The notes below the pieces were generated by a model. That model saw nothing but the letters and a program-made list of their open reading frames with translations, was not told the DNA's origin and searched no databases. From contig CM077675.1 in the NCBI GenBank assembly GCA_039707655.1, forward strand, positions 416,949,162 through 417,013,161: a DNA stretch of 64,000 bases, in the 5' to 3' direction. Made by a program: the position numbers and the translations under genes. How positions within the stretch are numbered: the first letter of the stretch is position 1; every line of letters starts with the position of its first letter. Below are positions 14,621 through 27,422 of this stretch, in pieces. The DNA is from Elymus sibiricus (taxonomy: Eukaryota > Streptophyta > Magnoliopsida > Poales > Poaceae).

Positions 14621-16080
14621 CGATCGGGGCGGAGCCCCCTAGGGAGGAAGGAAGGGAGAGGAAAATCGGCCCCGGGGACGGGAGAAGATCGGTGGCGAGC
14701 GATCTGATTGACCGAATCCGGCCGGGGATGAATCAATCTGGACCCGAAATCGCAGGAGCAGGAGGAGGAGGGAGGGGAAATCGGTGCATAGATGCGCCGC
14801 CAGCCAGGAAAGGTCCCCAAACCCCCACCAAACCCTCCGCAGCCAGAAGACGAGAGGGGCAGAAAACCAGGGGGAAACAGAGGAAAGGGTAAAGTCCAAA
14901 GCGCGCGCGCGTGGAAACCGAGGAATTGTTTCTTGTCTAGAAAGCCACCACCGCTTCCGCTTGGAGCTGGAGACCGCCGACGCTCTGCGCCTGAGGAGAG
15001 GAGAGGGGAGGAGGGGACGGCCGGCCGGAAGAGAGAAAAACGAGAAGAGAAATGGGATGCTGGGGCGAAAGGCGATCAGCAGGGCACCGAGCTGAGCTGA
15101 ATCGAGGACCTGGTAGGAGGGAAGCAGAGCAGGCGGGCAGAGGGAGCAGGGAGGGAGGGAGCAGGGCGTCACGGGCTCACGGGTTCGCCACTACCGGCCT
15201 CGGGGAAGGGGCGCGGCTCATCAATCCAAAGATAATCAAGAGCCCACACGCTCTCCCTCTACTACTACCTCGCTGCCGTTTCCTTTTCCTTTTTTCTTTT
15301 TCTTTTTTGGATCGAGCCCAGGAGATCGATCACAAGAGAAGAAGAACCGACGGGAGCGGTACAAAACCTCTGCTGGACTGCACCAGACTCCAGCAAGGGA
15401 TGGGGAGGGCAGGGAGTGGTGAAGGACAGGGCACTGGACAGTGGACATGCAAGGCGTTGGAGTGGACGGACGGAGAAAACACGGAAGCGGAAGCGGAAGC
15501 GGAAGCGGCGGTGGAGCAATCAAATCAGTCGCTCGTTAAACCAGCCAGCGGATGCGTTACGCCGGCAGGCGGCTGCAGCGGCAGCAAGACAGCAGCGCAG
15601 CCCTTCGGACCCTAGCGAGCGAGACGAGAAACGAGACACGGAATCAGAAAATTAGAAACAAGGATGTTAACCCTAACCTAACTAACAGTCGTTCCTTCGT
15701 TGGTTGGGACGCGGACGGAGCTCGCTTTCTCTTGTCCCTGTCTTTGCGGGCCCTACCTACCCCCGCACCACGACACTTCTCGTGTGTAGCAGCAGCAGCC
15801 TAGCAGGGCGGCCATGGTCCGTGGGGGCACGGTGGGGCTGGGCTGCTCACGTGTCGTGCGAGGCGTGGGAACGGACCGGACCTTGTGTGGGCGCGGCGTG
15901 GGGACTGGCGCTGCGTACGTGCGTACACGTGTGGGCGCGCCGGCCGTCCCAGCTCACCGGTGAACTGACATTCGCGATTGTTTATAATCTTGTGCGCACG
16001 CACGCACGCACGCACACGTGTGACCTACTAACCTTGACCACGGCGTTGAGATGATGACCGTGTGATGTATCTGCAATTTT
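14621..16080 (-). promoter_or_regulatory. 5' leader and promoter region of the CCT gene
   Basis: The stretch is GC-rich near the gene and turns less so beyond about 15650. Many overlapping open frames on both strands reflect composition, not genes. Microsatellites are present: a (GGAAGC)-type run at about 15482-15509 and an (ACGC)n run at about 15995-16015. No transcription start was fixed. Confidence 0.4.
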
Positions 16081-16443
16081 GCCAAAAAAAAAATAGTGTC
16101 CACGGTACGGTGGGATGTCTCTGTTTTAACCCCCTTTATTTCTAGGATAGGAAAACTCTATCCCTTCCCCGGCGGATGTTTGTGCGCGTGTCCACCTCCT
16201 CCGTAGCCGTTGGATTTGATTTGGATCGAACTACTCCGAAGAAATCTCTATCCTAGTACAGTTCTTGCAACTCACCCCTTGTTTCAGTTGACTTGAACGA
16301 AACAAATGGGTTGTTGCAGATCACCATGCCGTACGTCCATGTCCGCTCTAAGTTTCTGCAACAACAACGTTGTTGAGGAACAGCGGTAGCAAAAGACGAC
16401 TGTGTTAGTGTGCGATGTGGCCGAAGATGTTGTTGCAATTTTT

Positions 16444-16653
16444 GCAACAAGGATCTTGTTACAGAAAATTGGACGCAGCGGGAGATATGTTTGCAATTTT
16501 TGCAACAAGGGTCTTGTTACAGAAAATTAGAAAAAAAAAGGTTTTGCAACAAGGAACTTGTTGCAGGAAATTAGAGAAGAGAGGGGGTTCGCAACAAAGT
16601 CATTGTTGTAGGAAATTAAAAGAGAGAAGGTTTCGCAACAAGAGTATTGTTGC
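16444..16653. repeat. array of five GCAACAA...TTGTTGC palindromes
   Basis: Near-palindromes start at 16444, 16502, 16546, 16591 and 16635 (spacing 58, 44, 45, 44). Each is GCAACAA, five bases, TTGTTGC (or TTGTTAC/TTGTTGT), followed by an AGGAAATTA-like stretch. Related TTGCAAC and GTTGTTGC words continue leftwards to about 16300. Similar palindromes occur at 52234-52252 and 52648. Confidence 0.75.
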
Positions 16654-16710
16654 AGGAAATTAGAAAAGAAAAACTAAACGCACGCGTCACAATATCGGAC
16701 GGCTCGCGAG

Positions 16711-16740
16711 CCGGTGGATCTTTCTGAAAAGATCCACCGG
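16711..16740. repeat. 13-bp stem inverted repeat
   Basis: CCGGTGGATCTTT and AAAGATCCACCGG are separated by four bases and directly follow the palindrome GGCTCGCGAGCC (16701-16712). The pair lies 35 bp left of the Copia insertion. Confidence 0.7.
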
Positions 16741-16775
16741 CCGACACGTAGCAGGCCCCTTATTTCTACGGGGAT

Positions 16776-17782
16776 TTCTGGAATTTGATCTATATGGTCA
16801 GCCCAATAACCAATTTCAGAATTTCTGATAAATCCTAAAGGCCCATTCAGCCCATTCGTGTAAGACAAGAGATGGGACTAAAGTTTAGTCCCACAATGCT
16901 AGTTTGGTAGGGGTTGGACCTCCTTATAAAGGAGGATGTTTCCCTACATGTATGAGCATGAGAACAAGAGAGACATACACGCGCGCTCCTCCGTCGCCGC
17001 CCGCCACGCCCCGGCACGGGTTGCGGGAATGAGCCGACGTCTAAATTTTTGCTACACACGACTGATATGAGATTAAACACAAACGTTGCACCCTTCGGCT
17101 GCTGCATGTTCGTTTCGTCTTCCTCTTTTGCTTCGCCTCCCGTCGTTGCATGTCCGTCTCCTTCTCCTGTGCCTATAAAAGGGAGGTCGCTCCTCTCCAG
17201 AGAAACACCAGAACATCCTCCTCCTCCTCCTCCTCACGCCATTGAATTCTAATCTCTGAGCTGCTGCAAGGTTCTTCCCCATCCCGGCTTGCGGCGTGCA
17301 CCGCAGGTCGGGACAGTAGGCCTTCGAAACCCCACCACTTTGAGTCTTGTACGGGAGAAGGGTGATAAGGTTTTTGGGGAGCGCTCTGCGCGACTACTGA
17401 CTTCTTCACCACGGACACCGACGACCACTTCCCGGACGACGACTTCTTCCCCGACGTCAACAACCTCTTCGACGACATGGCCGGTGACGACGTCAATGCC
17501 AACGCTAACGCTGCTGCCACTGCTCAGTACGTGTTATTTCCTATTCGAGGTCCTGCTAGAGTTTCTTGGTCTAGTTTATGTTCTACATATGTTTCTGTCT
17601 AGTTCACATGTTCACATAATATTTGCCTACTATCCTTTAGTTTGCCTATAAGTTTTGTTCCTCTTGTTGTGGCATACTCTCCTCTACGTTGCATGACTAG
17701 TGTTGCTTTTGTTACTATGATCTTATTTTATCTACTGTTTATTTCTTTTAAATCATTCGACAAATTGCTCATTATTCCAACA
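16776..17782 (+). repeat. 5' LTR of the Copia element
   Basis: It ends TTCCAACA at 17782 and has a TATA box, CCTATAAAAGGG, at about 17172. It lacks about 40 bp present in the 3' LTR (near 22629-22670, just after the shared CTAAATTTTTGCTAC), which explains much of the length difference (1007 against 1075 bp). Confidence 0.9.
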
Positions 17783-20700
17783 ATCCAAAAACCTTATCAT
17801 AGGCAATTTACCCCGAGTGATTTTGCTGCTTCCATGAGGCCTCCTATGTTTGAGGGTGTGCACTATAAGAGGTGGCGTGTGAGGGCCGTTCTATGGTTTC
17901 AAACCATGAGCTGCTATGACGCCACTCTTGGCAAACCTGAAGGAGATCTTAATCCTCAAGAGGAACAAGTTTTTCAGAAAACGGATACCTTGTTTAAGGC
18001 TGCTCTTTTGAGTGTTCTTGGTGAGAATATAGTTGATGCTTATGCGTCAATTGATAATGGCGAAGATATGTGGGATGCACTCGAGGCCAAGTTTGGGGTC
18101 TCGGATGCAGGCACTGAGTTGTATATTATGGAACAATTCTATGACTACAGGATGACTGATGAGCGCTCCGTGGTTGAGCAAGCTCACGAGATACAGTCAT
18201 TTGCTAGAGAACTTGAACACTTCAATTGTATGTTACCAGATAAGTTTGTTGCTGGAGGCATTATCACTAAGCTTCCTCCCTCGTGGAGGAACTTTACTAC
18301 CTCTCTAAAGCATAAGAGACAAGAGTTTTCCGTTTTGGATCTCATTGGTACTCTTGATGTGGAAGAAAAAGCGAGAGCAAAAGACATACGTGCTCGAGGT
18401 ATTGAGGGAGGTTCTAGTGCCAATCTGGTACAGAAAAAAAACTTCCAGCCCCACAAGTTCAAGAACAAGGGCAAGTTTGATGGCAAGGGAAAGTTTGATG
18501 GGAAGAACAAGGCTTCGCAGCACACCAACTTCAAGAAGAAGACTGACAAGAAGAAAGGTGTTTGTCATGTCTACGGAGATCCTGATCATTGGGCCCCTAG
18601 CTGCCCTAACCGTTATGACAAGCGTCAACATGGGAAAGGCGACAAAATCGCCAATGTTGTCATTGGTGACGCTGAGATGAAGGATGTTGGGTATGGTATA
18701 CTTCCCACTATTCTCTCAGTATGTCGTTCCCCGGATTGGTTGATTGACACGGGTGCTAATGTGCATGTATGCGATGATATTTCCGTGTTTTCTTCCTATC
18801 AGGCCGCAGGGACTACTTCCGTGCTGATGGGCAACGGTTCAAGTGCTTCTGTTCGTGGTGTTGGCACGGTCGATCTAAAGTTTACTTCGGGGAAGATTGT
18901 GCGGCTGAAGAACGTGCATTATGTCCCCTCCGTCAATAAAAATCTTGTTAGCGGATCTCTTGTCTGTAGAGATGGGTACAGGCTTGTCTTTGAGTCCAAT
19001 AAATTTGTAATATCCAAGTATGGAACTTTTGTTGGTAAAGGTTACGAGTCAGGAGGCTTGTTTAGACTATCCTTAACAGATGTTTGTAATAAAGTTGTTA
19101 ATCATGTTTGCAACAATAGTGAATCAAATGTCTCGCATTCACATCTCTGTCATGTTAATTTTGGTTGTATGATGCGGCTAGCCAAGTTGAGCTTAATCCC
19201 CAACTTCACCACTGTCAAGGGATATAAGTGTCAAGTTTGTGTGCAAGCTAAGCAACCTCGTAAATCTCATACAACTGCGGAAATAAGAAATCCTGCGCCA
19301 CTAGAACTCATACATTCAAATCTTTGTGAAATGAATGGTGTTTTGACGAAAGGTGGAAAGAAATATTTTATGACGTTAATCGATGACTCCACTAGATACT
19401 GCCATGTGTATCTTTTAAAATCAAAGGATGAGGCTTTAAATTTCTTCAAGATTTATAAAGCTGAAGTGGAAAACCAACTTGATCGGAAAATCAAGAGGTT
19501 TAGGTCCGATCGTGGTGGAGAGTATTTTTCCAATGAATTTGGTTCTTTTTTGTGCGGAACATGGTATAATCCATGAGAGGACGCCTCCCTATTCACCTTA
19601 GTCAAATGGGGTAGCCGAAAGAAAGAACCGTACTCTAACTGATTTGGTTAACGCCATGTTAGACACATCGGGTCTCTCCAAGGCATGGTGGGGGGAGGCG
19701 ATATTGACTGCATGTCATGTGCTAAACCGAGTTCCCACAAAGAACAAAGAGATAACTCCATTCGAGGAATGGGAGAAGAAAAGGTTAAAACTCTCTTACC
19801 TACGAACTTGGGGCTGCTTGGCAAAAGTCAATATACCGATTCCAAAGAAGCGAAAGCTTGGACCTAAAACTGTGGATTGTGTTTTCGTAGGCTATGCTTT
19901 TCATAGCATTTGTTATAGATTCTTGATTGTAAAATCTGAGGTATCTGACATGCACGTCGGTACAATCATGGAATCAAATGGTGCGACATTCTTCGAAGAT
20001 ATCTTTCCCATGAAGGATATGGGTAGCTCATCAAATCAGGAGTTGCCTAGTTCATCGAATCAAGATGTAGTTACTATTTCTGAACCTACCATTCAGATGC
20101 AAAATCTTGAAGATCCTCTGGAGGAAAATAATGAGACTCCAAAAAGGAGCAAGAGACAGAGGACTGCAAAGTCCTTTGGTGATGATTTTCTTGTATATCT
20201 CATAGATGACACTCCCAGTTCTATTTCAAAGGCCTATGCATCTAGAGATGCCGACTACTGGAAGGAAGCGGTCCGCAGTGAGATGGATTCCATCTTGGCA
20301 AATGAAACTCGGGAGATAACTGATCGTCCTTATGGGTGCAAACCTATAGGGTGCAAATGGGTATTCAAGAAGAAGCTTAGGCCTGATGGTACTATTGAAA
20401 AGTACAAGGCACGGCTCGTGGCCAAGCGTTATACCCAAAAGGAAGGTGAAGACTTCTTTGATACTTACTCACATGTGGCTCGACTAACCACTATTCGAGT
20501 GCTACTTTCACTAGCTGCCTCACATGGTCTTCTCGTTCATCAAATGGATGTTAAGACTGCTTTCCTAAATGGAGAGTTGGACGAGGAAATTTACATGGAA
20601 CAACCAGATGGGTTTATAGTGGACGGTCGGGAAGGAAAGGTGTGCAAATTGTTGAAGTCTTTGTATGGACTTAAGTAAGCACCTAAGCAGTGGAGAAGTT

Positions 20701-21754
20701 TGAAAGAACTTTAACAGCTGCAGGCTTTGTTGTAAACGAAGCTGACAAATGTGTGTACTATCGCCATGGTGGGGGTGAGGGAGTTATCGTTTGCTTGTAT
20801 GTTGATGACATATTGATTTTCGGAACAAAACTGAATGTTATTAAGGAGGTCAAGGATTTCCTATCTCGTTGTTTCGAGATGAAGGATTTAGGAGTAGCTG
20901 ATGTTATTATGAATATCAAGCTGCTGAGAGATGATGATGGTGGGATTACATTGCTTCAATCTCACTATGTGAAAAAGATCTTGAGTCGCTTTGGTTATAG
21001 TGACTGCAAGCCCTCTCCAACACCGTATGATGCTAGCGTGTTACTTCGAAAGAATCGAAGAATTGCTAGAGATCAATTGAAATACTCTCAGATTATTGGC
21101 TCACTTATGTACTTAGCCAGTGCCACGAGACCTGATATCTCTTTTGTTGTTAGCAAACTGAGCCGGTTTGTCTCAAAACCAGGAGATGATCACTGGAAAG
21201 CTCTAGAAAGAGTTATGCGCTATTTGAAGGGCACTACGAGTTATGGAATTCATTACATTGGGTACCCAAAGGTGCTTGAAGGGTATAGTGACTCAAACTG
21301 GATCTCTGATGCTGATGAGATAAAGGCCACGAGCGGATATGTATTCACTCATGGAGGTGGCGTTGTTTCTTGGAAGTCTTACAAGCAGACCATCTTAACG
21401 AGGTCAACAATGGAAGCAGAACTCACAGCACTGGATACAGCTACGGTCGAAGCAGATTGACTTCATCGGCTCTTGAATGACTTACCGGTTGTGGAGAAAC
21501 ATGTACCGGGTGTTCTTATGAACTGCGACAATCAAACTGTGATCGCCAAAGTGAGTAGTGCAAAGGATAACATGAAGTCATCAAGACATGTTCAGAGAAG
21601 GTTAAAGTCTGTCAGGAAAATGAGAAACTACGGAGTTATTGCATTGGATTATATCCAAACGTCTAAAAATCTGGCAGATCCTTTTACAAAAGGTCTATCA
21701 TGTAATGTGATAGATAATGCATCGAAGGAGATCGGTATGAGACCCACAATATGA
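17783..21754 (+). pseudogene. Copia Gag-Pol polyprotein, broken
   Basis: The frame is already open inside the LTR and Gag begins at the LTR border without its own N-terminus. Visible in order: Gag; a zinc knuckle whose second Cys is Tyr (CHVYGDPDHWAPSC); protease WLIDTGA; the HLCHVNFG pre-integrase region; integrase core with LIDDSTRY and SDRGGEY; reverse transcriptase with KARLVAK, MDVKTAFLNG and YVDD; RNase H with SDSNW and ATSGYVF; and a tail resembling other Copia elements. Breaks: a one-base frameshift in the T run at 19546-19551, then stops at 19599-19601 (TAG), 20676-20678 (TAA) and 21458-21460 (TGA). The element cannot make an intact polyprotein. Confidence 0.95.
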
Positions 21755-22310
21755 GTTGTTCACAGTGGTAACCTATTCTATGTGATCGGAGATCCCGTGA
21801 ATTAGATGTGGAAGACAAGTTGTTGGTCAACTGAGAGGAGAGTATTCTTACTATTAATAATACCACTCCATGAAGATGCAATACTTTCCTAATCTGCATG
21901 GCAGGTCGATATATATCTTAATGTGTTCTAAGTGGCTTATTTAAGCAGAGATGTTGTCATGCAGAACATCTTTTGAAGAACACACCTATATGAGTCTGAT
22001 TGTTAACGTCGCAATCTATGAGAGTAGGGTGCTCTCTAGTAAACTCATGAAAGGCCTCGGAGTATGACACATAAGCTCCACCCACGGGGAAGTCCCACGG
22101 TAGCCTAGTATCGGTCAAGGCTTTGTGTGAAGCTAGATTCACAGAAAACTTGCAGTTCAAGGCATAGTCCACTGTTCAAGTTGCTTACTAGTGTAGCATG
22201 GAGTTCTAGGTGGAAGTTCAACTTAACAGTCTCCACTGCAGTACCGGTATATAAACAGTGTTTTGGAACCAAAGGCAAATTTTGTGTGCCTCTGGGATCT
22301 GGTGGGGGAT

Positions 22311-23385
22311 TGCTAGAATTTGATCTATATGGGCCAGCCTAATAACCAGTTTCAAAATTCCTGATAAATCCTAGAGGCCCACTTAGCCCATTCGTGCAAG
22401 GCAAGAGGTGGGACTAAAGTTTAGTCCCACATTGCTAGTTTAGTAGGAGTTGGACCTCCTTATAAGGGAGGATGTTTCCCCACATGTATGAGCATGAGAA
22501 CAAGAGAGACATACACGCGCGCTCCTCCTCCGCTGCCCGCCTCGCCACGCCACGCCTCGTCACGACGCTCCGCGGGTTGCGGGAATGAGCCGAGCCGATG
22601 TCTAAATTTTTGCTACGCACGACTAATATACGAAAGGTCACTCGGGAGCTGAAAAGTTTTGCTGTAGTGGAGATTAAACACGAACGCTGCACCCTTCGGC
22701 TACTGCATGTTCGTTTCGTCTCCCTCTTTTGCTTCGCCTCCCGTCGCTGCCTGTTCGCCTCCTTCTCCCGTGCCTATAAAAGGGATGCCGTTCCTCTCCA
22801 GAGAGACACCAGAACATCCTCCTCCTCCTCCTCACGCCATCGAGTTCCAATCTCTTTGCTGCTGCAAGGTTCTTCCCCATCTCGACTTGCGGCGTGCACC
22901 GTAGGTCGGGACAGTAGGCCTTCGAAACCCCACCACTTTGAGTCCTGTACGGGAGAAGGGTGATAAGGTTTTTGGGGAGCGCTCTGCACGACTATTGGCT
23001 TCCTCACCACGGACGCCGACGACCACTTCCCGGACGACGACTTCTTCCCCGATGTCAACAACCTCTTCGACGACATGGCCGGTGACGACATCAACGCCAA
23101 CGCTAATGCTGCTACCACTGCTCAGTACATGTTCGTGTCTTTTCTATTCGAGGTCCTGCTAGAGTTTCTTGGTCTAGTTTCTGTTCTACATATGTTTCGG
23201 TCTAGTTCACATGTTCACATAATATTTGCATATTATCCTTTAGTTTGCCTGATAAGTTTTGTTCCTCTTATTGTGGCATACTCTCCTCTACGTTGCATGA
23301 CTAGTGTTGCTTCTGTTACTATGATCTTGTTTTATCTACTGTTTATTTCTTTTAAATCATTCGGTAAATTGCTCATATTCCAACA
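22311..23385 (+). repeat. 3' LTR of the Copia element
   Basis: It begins TGCTAGAATTT right after the purine tract and ends TTCCAACA. A TATA box, CCTATAAAAGGG, lies at about 22772. The same LTR family is present as a solo copy at 7738-8761. Confidence 0.92.
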
Positions 23386-23390
23386 AGGAT

Positions 23391-24147
23391 TCCCCCGCTT
23401 TCGGAAGGAACCCTTGTGATACCATCACCAATCTCTCCCAAGTCCCTCCCCCTCATCGCCGCCAAAGAGGTGTCGTCGGACAAAGCCAACATAACGTCGG
23501 TGCCGGTCACATGCGAAGCGGCCGTGCAGGACCCGGGAGGGGTGCACAGCGGGGCGCAAGGGGTGGATCTAGCTTGCCCGACATTGATCTAACGTTGTTG
23601 TGGCGAATCGTCCGCCTACGAAGCAGGCAGAGGCAGGGGGGTTTGGGACCAAGCGGCACAGTGGAGCAACGCCAAGGTCATGGAGCAGGATGGCGCGGAT
23701 CTGCTTTCGGTAAGCAATGGACTAATCTGCCAGCTGGTGCTCATGGGTGGCCGGTGGCGGCCTCCGCAAAGTGTTGTTGGTTGCGACGTCGTGGGATTCT
23801 TCGTCGGCAAGCTAGCTTGTGATGATGGTGGTGCTTGGTGGACTTGTCGACGCTGAAGCTGTTTGGTGTGTTGGGAGCTTGGGTGAAGACTCTGTTTCAA
23901 CCTTAGGAATGGCGGCGCATGCGGACATCATACACTTTTTCGGAGGCATCACTGCATAGTTGTCACACCCCTCCCGCATGGATTTGGCTCCGGGGGAGAC
24001 CCTAGATCATGTGTGCTCAGACGATGGCGGCGCATTGGCGTCATTTCCCCTCTCGAGGGGTTCATCCTTGGAGCCGGACATCGACAAGTGTGACCAAGGA
24101 ACGACATCGGTGTTGGCGTCGAGGCTTCTGTGGCAACAATGGCGAAG
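23391..24147. other. unassigned segment between retroelements
   Basis: It is moderately GC-rich, with short open frames on both strands (for example 23511-23822) but no protein I recognise. Before element A inserted it was continuous with 32059-32344. Confidence 0.5.
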
Positions 24148-24152
24148 GTGAG

Positions 24153-25730
24153 TGACGTGGCTTGAGACTGCGTCGGTATTTCCCCAAAGAGGAAGGGATG
24201 ATGCAGCACAGCGATGGTAAGTATTTCCCTCGGTTATGAAACCAAGGTATCGAACCAGTAGGAGGATCACTAACACCACGTAAACAACACCTGCACACAA
24301 AGAACAAATACTTGCAACCCGACGCGAAAGAGAGGTTGTCAATCTCTCTACGGTAAAAAGATAGATTAGGATAAGATAGATTGGATAGATAGATCTCTCA
24401 AGAACGCAAAATAAAAGAGGCAAATAAAAAGTGCAGCAAGGTATTTTTGGATTTTTGGAATAATAGATCTGAAAACAAAAGCGGCAAAAAGATAGATCGA
24501 AAAGCAATATGTTGGAAAAGTAGACCCGGGGGCCGTAGGTTTCACTAGTGGCTTCTCTCATGAGTATAGCACACGGTGGGTGAACAAATTACTGTTGGGC
24601 AATTGATAGAAGATCAAATAATCATGATGACATCCAAGGCGCTGATCATTATATAGGCATCACATCCAAGATTAGTAGACCGAAACGATTCTGCATCTAC
24701 AACTATTACTCCACACATCGACCGCTATCCAGCATGCATCTAGTGTATTAAGTTCATGGAAAAACGGAGTAATGCAATAAGAACGGTGACATGATGTAGA
24801 CAAGATCTATTCATGTAGGAATAGACCCCATCTTGTTATCCTTAATAGCAACGATACATGCGTGCCTCGCTGCCCCTTCTGTCACCGGGAGAGGACATTG
24901 CAAGATCGAACCCATCACAAAGCACCTCTTCTTATGGCAAGAAAAATCGATCTAGTTGGCCTAACTAAACTAAAGATTCGAAGAAGAAGTACGAGGCTGT
25001 AAGTAATCATGCATATAAGAGATCAAAGAAGACTCAAATAATATTCATGGATAGAAACTGATCATGAACCCAAAATTCATCGTATCCCAACAAACACACC
25101 GCAAAAAGTTTACATCAAATAGATCTCCAAGAGACCATTGTATTGAGAATCAAAAGAGAGAGAGAGGAAGCCATCTAGCTACTGCCTATGAACCCGTAGG
25201 TCTATGGTGGACTACTCACGGATCATCGCAGAGGCACCAATGAGGATGATGAACCCCTCCGTGATGGTGTTAGATTGGATCTCGCGGTTCTGGAACTTAC
25301 GGCGGCTGGATGTGTTTTTCGTTGACTCCTTTAGGGTTTCTGGAATATTTGGGAATTTATAGGCATCAGAGGCGGTGGAGAGCCGTCCCAAGGAGGGCAC
25401 AACCCACCAGGCGGCACCAGGGGCCTCTAGCGCGCCCTGGTGGGTTGTGGTCTCCTCGACCCTCCCCTCTAGTACTTCTTTGGCCCACTGGATGTCTCCT
25501 GGCCCAAAAAAAATCTCCAAAAAGTTTCGCGGTGTTTGGGCTTCGTTTGGTACCGATATTCTGCGAAGTAAAAAACAAGCAAAAATAGAACCTGGCACTT
25601 TGGCACTATGTCAATAGGTTAGTCCCAAAAAATGATATAAAGTTGCTATAAAGTGATTGTAAAACATCTAAGATTGATAATATAACAGCATGGAACAAGC
25701 AAAAATTATAGATACGTTGGAGACGTATCA
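24153..25730 (-). repeat. 3' LTR of element A
   Basis: It runs from TGACGTGGCTTGAG at 24153 to ACGTATCA at 25730 on the plus strand. The polypurine tract AAGCTTGGGGATGC adjoins it on the minus strand (25731-25744). Confidence 0.93.
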
Positions 25731-26982
25731 GCATCCCCAAGCTTAATTCCTACTCGTCCTCGAGTAGGTAAATGATAAAAATATAATTTTTGATGTGGAA
25801 TGTTGCCTAACATGTTCATCACATAATCTTTTCTTTTGTAGCATGGACATTTGGACTTTTAGATGGTTCAAAGCAATAGTCTAGTTTTGACATAAAGACT
25901 TTAATACTCAAGCATGCCAACAAGCAACCATGTATTTAAAAATATCAACACTAAGGAAAGTTATCCCTAGCCCATCATGCACAATCAATGATCCATTCAT
26001 GAAACACACTCAAATATTAACTACACCCAATTCTCAAGTATGATCATAGTGCCCCCTAGTTGGTGCTTTTTAAGAGAAGATAGAGACTCAAACGAAAATA
26101 AAAATTGCATAAAGTAAATAGATAGGCCCTTCGTAGAGGGGAGTAGGGATTTGTAGAGGTGCCAAAGCTCAAAGTTTAAATTGAGAGAGAAAAATATTTT
26201 GAGTGGCATGCCTTTCCTGTCAACGAAAACGACAAAGTAGTTCACAATACTTTCCATGCTAGATATATCATAGGCGGTTCCCAAACATAAAGTAAAGTTT
26301 ATTCCTTTTTCCACCAATATTTCACATTCCATGGCTAGCCGTATCCACGGTTGCCTTCCATACCAACACTTTCCAAGGAATTTATTATTTGACAACAAAA
26401 AGTAAATTTCCTTTTTCATTTCGGGACTGGGCATCCCTATTACCGCCGTACTCTCGTGCAATGACAAGTGAATAAACACTCATCTTGAGAATAACACATC
26501 TAGCATGGAAAAATATTGGACACCCCCTACCGTTTCATGAGCGGTACGAGCACACAAAAAGGAAATTCATTTTGAAAATTAGAGATGGCACATACAAATT
26601 TGCTTAAAACGGCATGGAAATACCGCATATAGGTAGGCTAGCAAATAGATTGAGAAGCAACCAACTAAGAAACGAAAATTCTCATAAACGAGCATTGAGC
26701 ATAACTAACACCAAATAATGCACCATAATTAGGATGTAATTTCATTGCATAACTATTGACTTTCGTACTTGCATAGGGAATCACAAACCTTAACACCAAT
26801 ATTCTTAATAAAGCATAATTACTCACTAACATGACTCACATATTACTATCATCATGTCTCAAAACTATTACAAGGAATCAAGTTTAATTTGTCCAATGAT
26901 CTTCATGATTTTTTTTATTATATCCCTCTTGAATATCTATCACTTTGGGACTAGTTTCATATATTGCCATTGCTTTTGACAA

Positions 26983-27210
26983 GCTCAAACAAATTTAAGT
27001 GAAGAACATGAGCATAAAAGTTTCATCTCTCAAAATAGTATAAGTGAAGCATGAGAGGATTTCTTCAAAATTTACTAACTCTCAAATTGATCTAAGTGAA
27101 GCATGATAGTATTTCTACAAAAAATTCCAAGCACACCGTGCTCAAAAAGATATAAGTGAAGCACTAGAGCAATTCCATAGCTCAATTTTTTTAAGTGAAG
27201 CATATATAGC
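26983..27210 (-). repeat. five-hairpin array of element A
   Basis: On the minus strand, five short units each place a GCTTCACTTA-like loop between complementary arms (GCTC/GAGC or CTCTC/GAGAG). Some arms are mutated here, for example GCTA in the first unit. The array matches 37189-37415 and 43103-43331. Confidence 0.55.
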
Positions 27211-27398
27211 AATTCTAACAAATCATAGCATAATTTTGGCTCTCTCAAATAGGTGTGTCCAGCAAGGATACTAGTGACAAACTAAAAAGCAAAGCAAGAA
27301 AATACTCAAATAATACAAGACGCTTCAAGCAAAACTCATGATATGTGACGAATAAAATATAGCTCCAAGTAAAATACCGATGGTCGTTAGAAGAAAGA

Positions 27399-27422
27399 GG
27401 GGATGCCACTCGGGGCATCCCC
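27399..27422 (-). repeat. conserved GGGGATGCC stem-loop of element A
   Basis: An inverted repeat of GGGGATGCC and GGCATCCCC, also present at 36977-37000 and 42889-42913. An AAGCTTGGGGATGC copy like the polypurine tract overlaps it and another lies at 27470-27485. Confidence 0.6.

Larger units (their letters stand above)
16776..23385 (+). mobile_element. Ty1/Copia LTR retrotransposon, decayed full-length copy
   Basis: Two LTRs (16776-17782, 22311-23385) enclose a Gag-Pol region in Copia order: Gag, protease, integrase, reverse transcriptase, RNase H. The flanking bases GGGAT (16771-16775) and AGGAT (23386-23390) are probably the 5-bp duplication with one change. The left LTR begins TT instead of TG. 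The polypurine tract GGTGGGGGAT precedes the right LTR. The expected initiator-Met tRNA primer site after the left LTR is absent. Confidence 0.95.

Noticed and set aside
13799..14820. Long open frames on the plus strand and in other minus frames over exon 1 of the CCT gene (for example 13799-14707 and 13882-14820).
   Set aside because: They are Arg/Gly/Pro/Ala-rich shadows of a very GC-rich exon; the 14620-13457 frame carries the family motifs.
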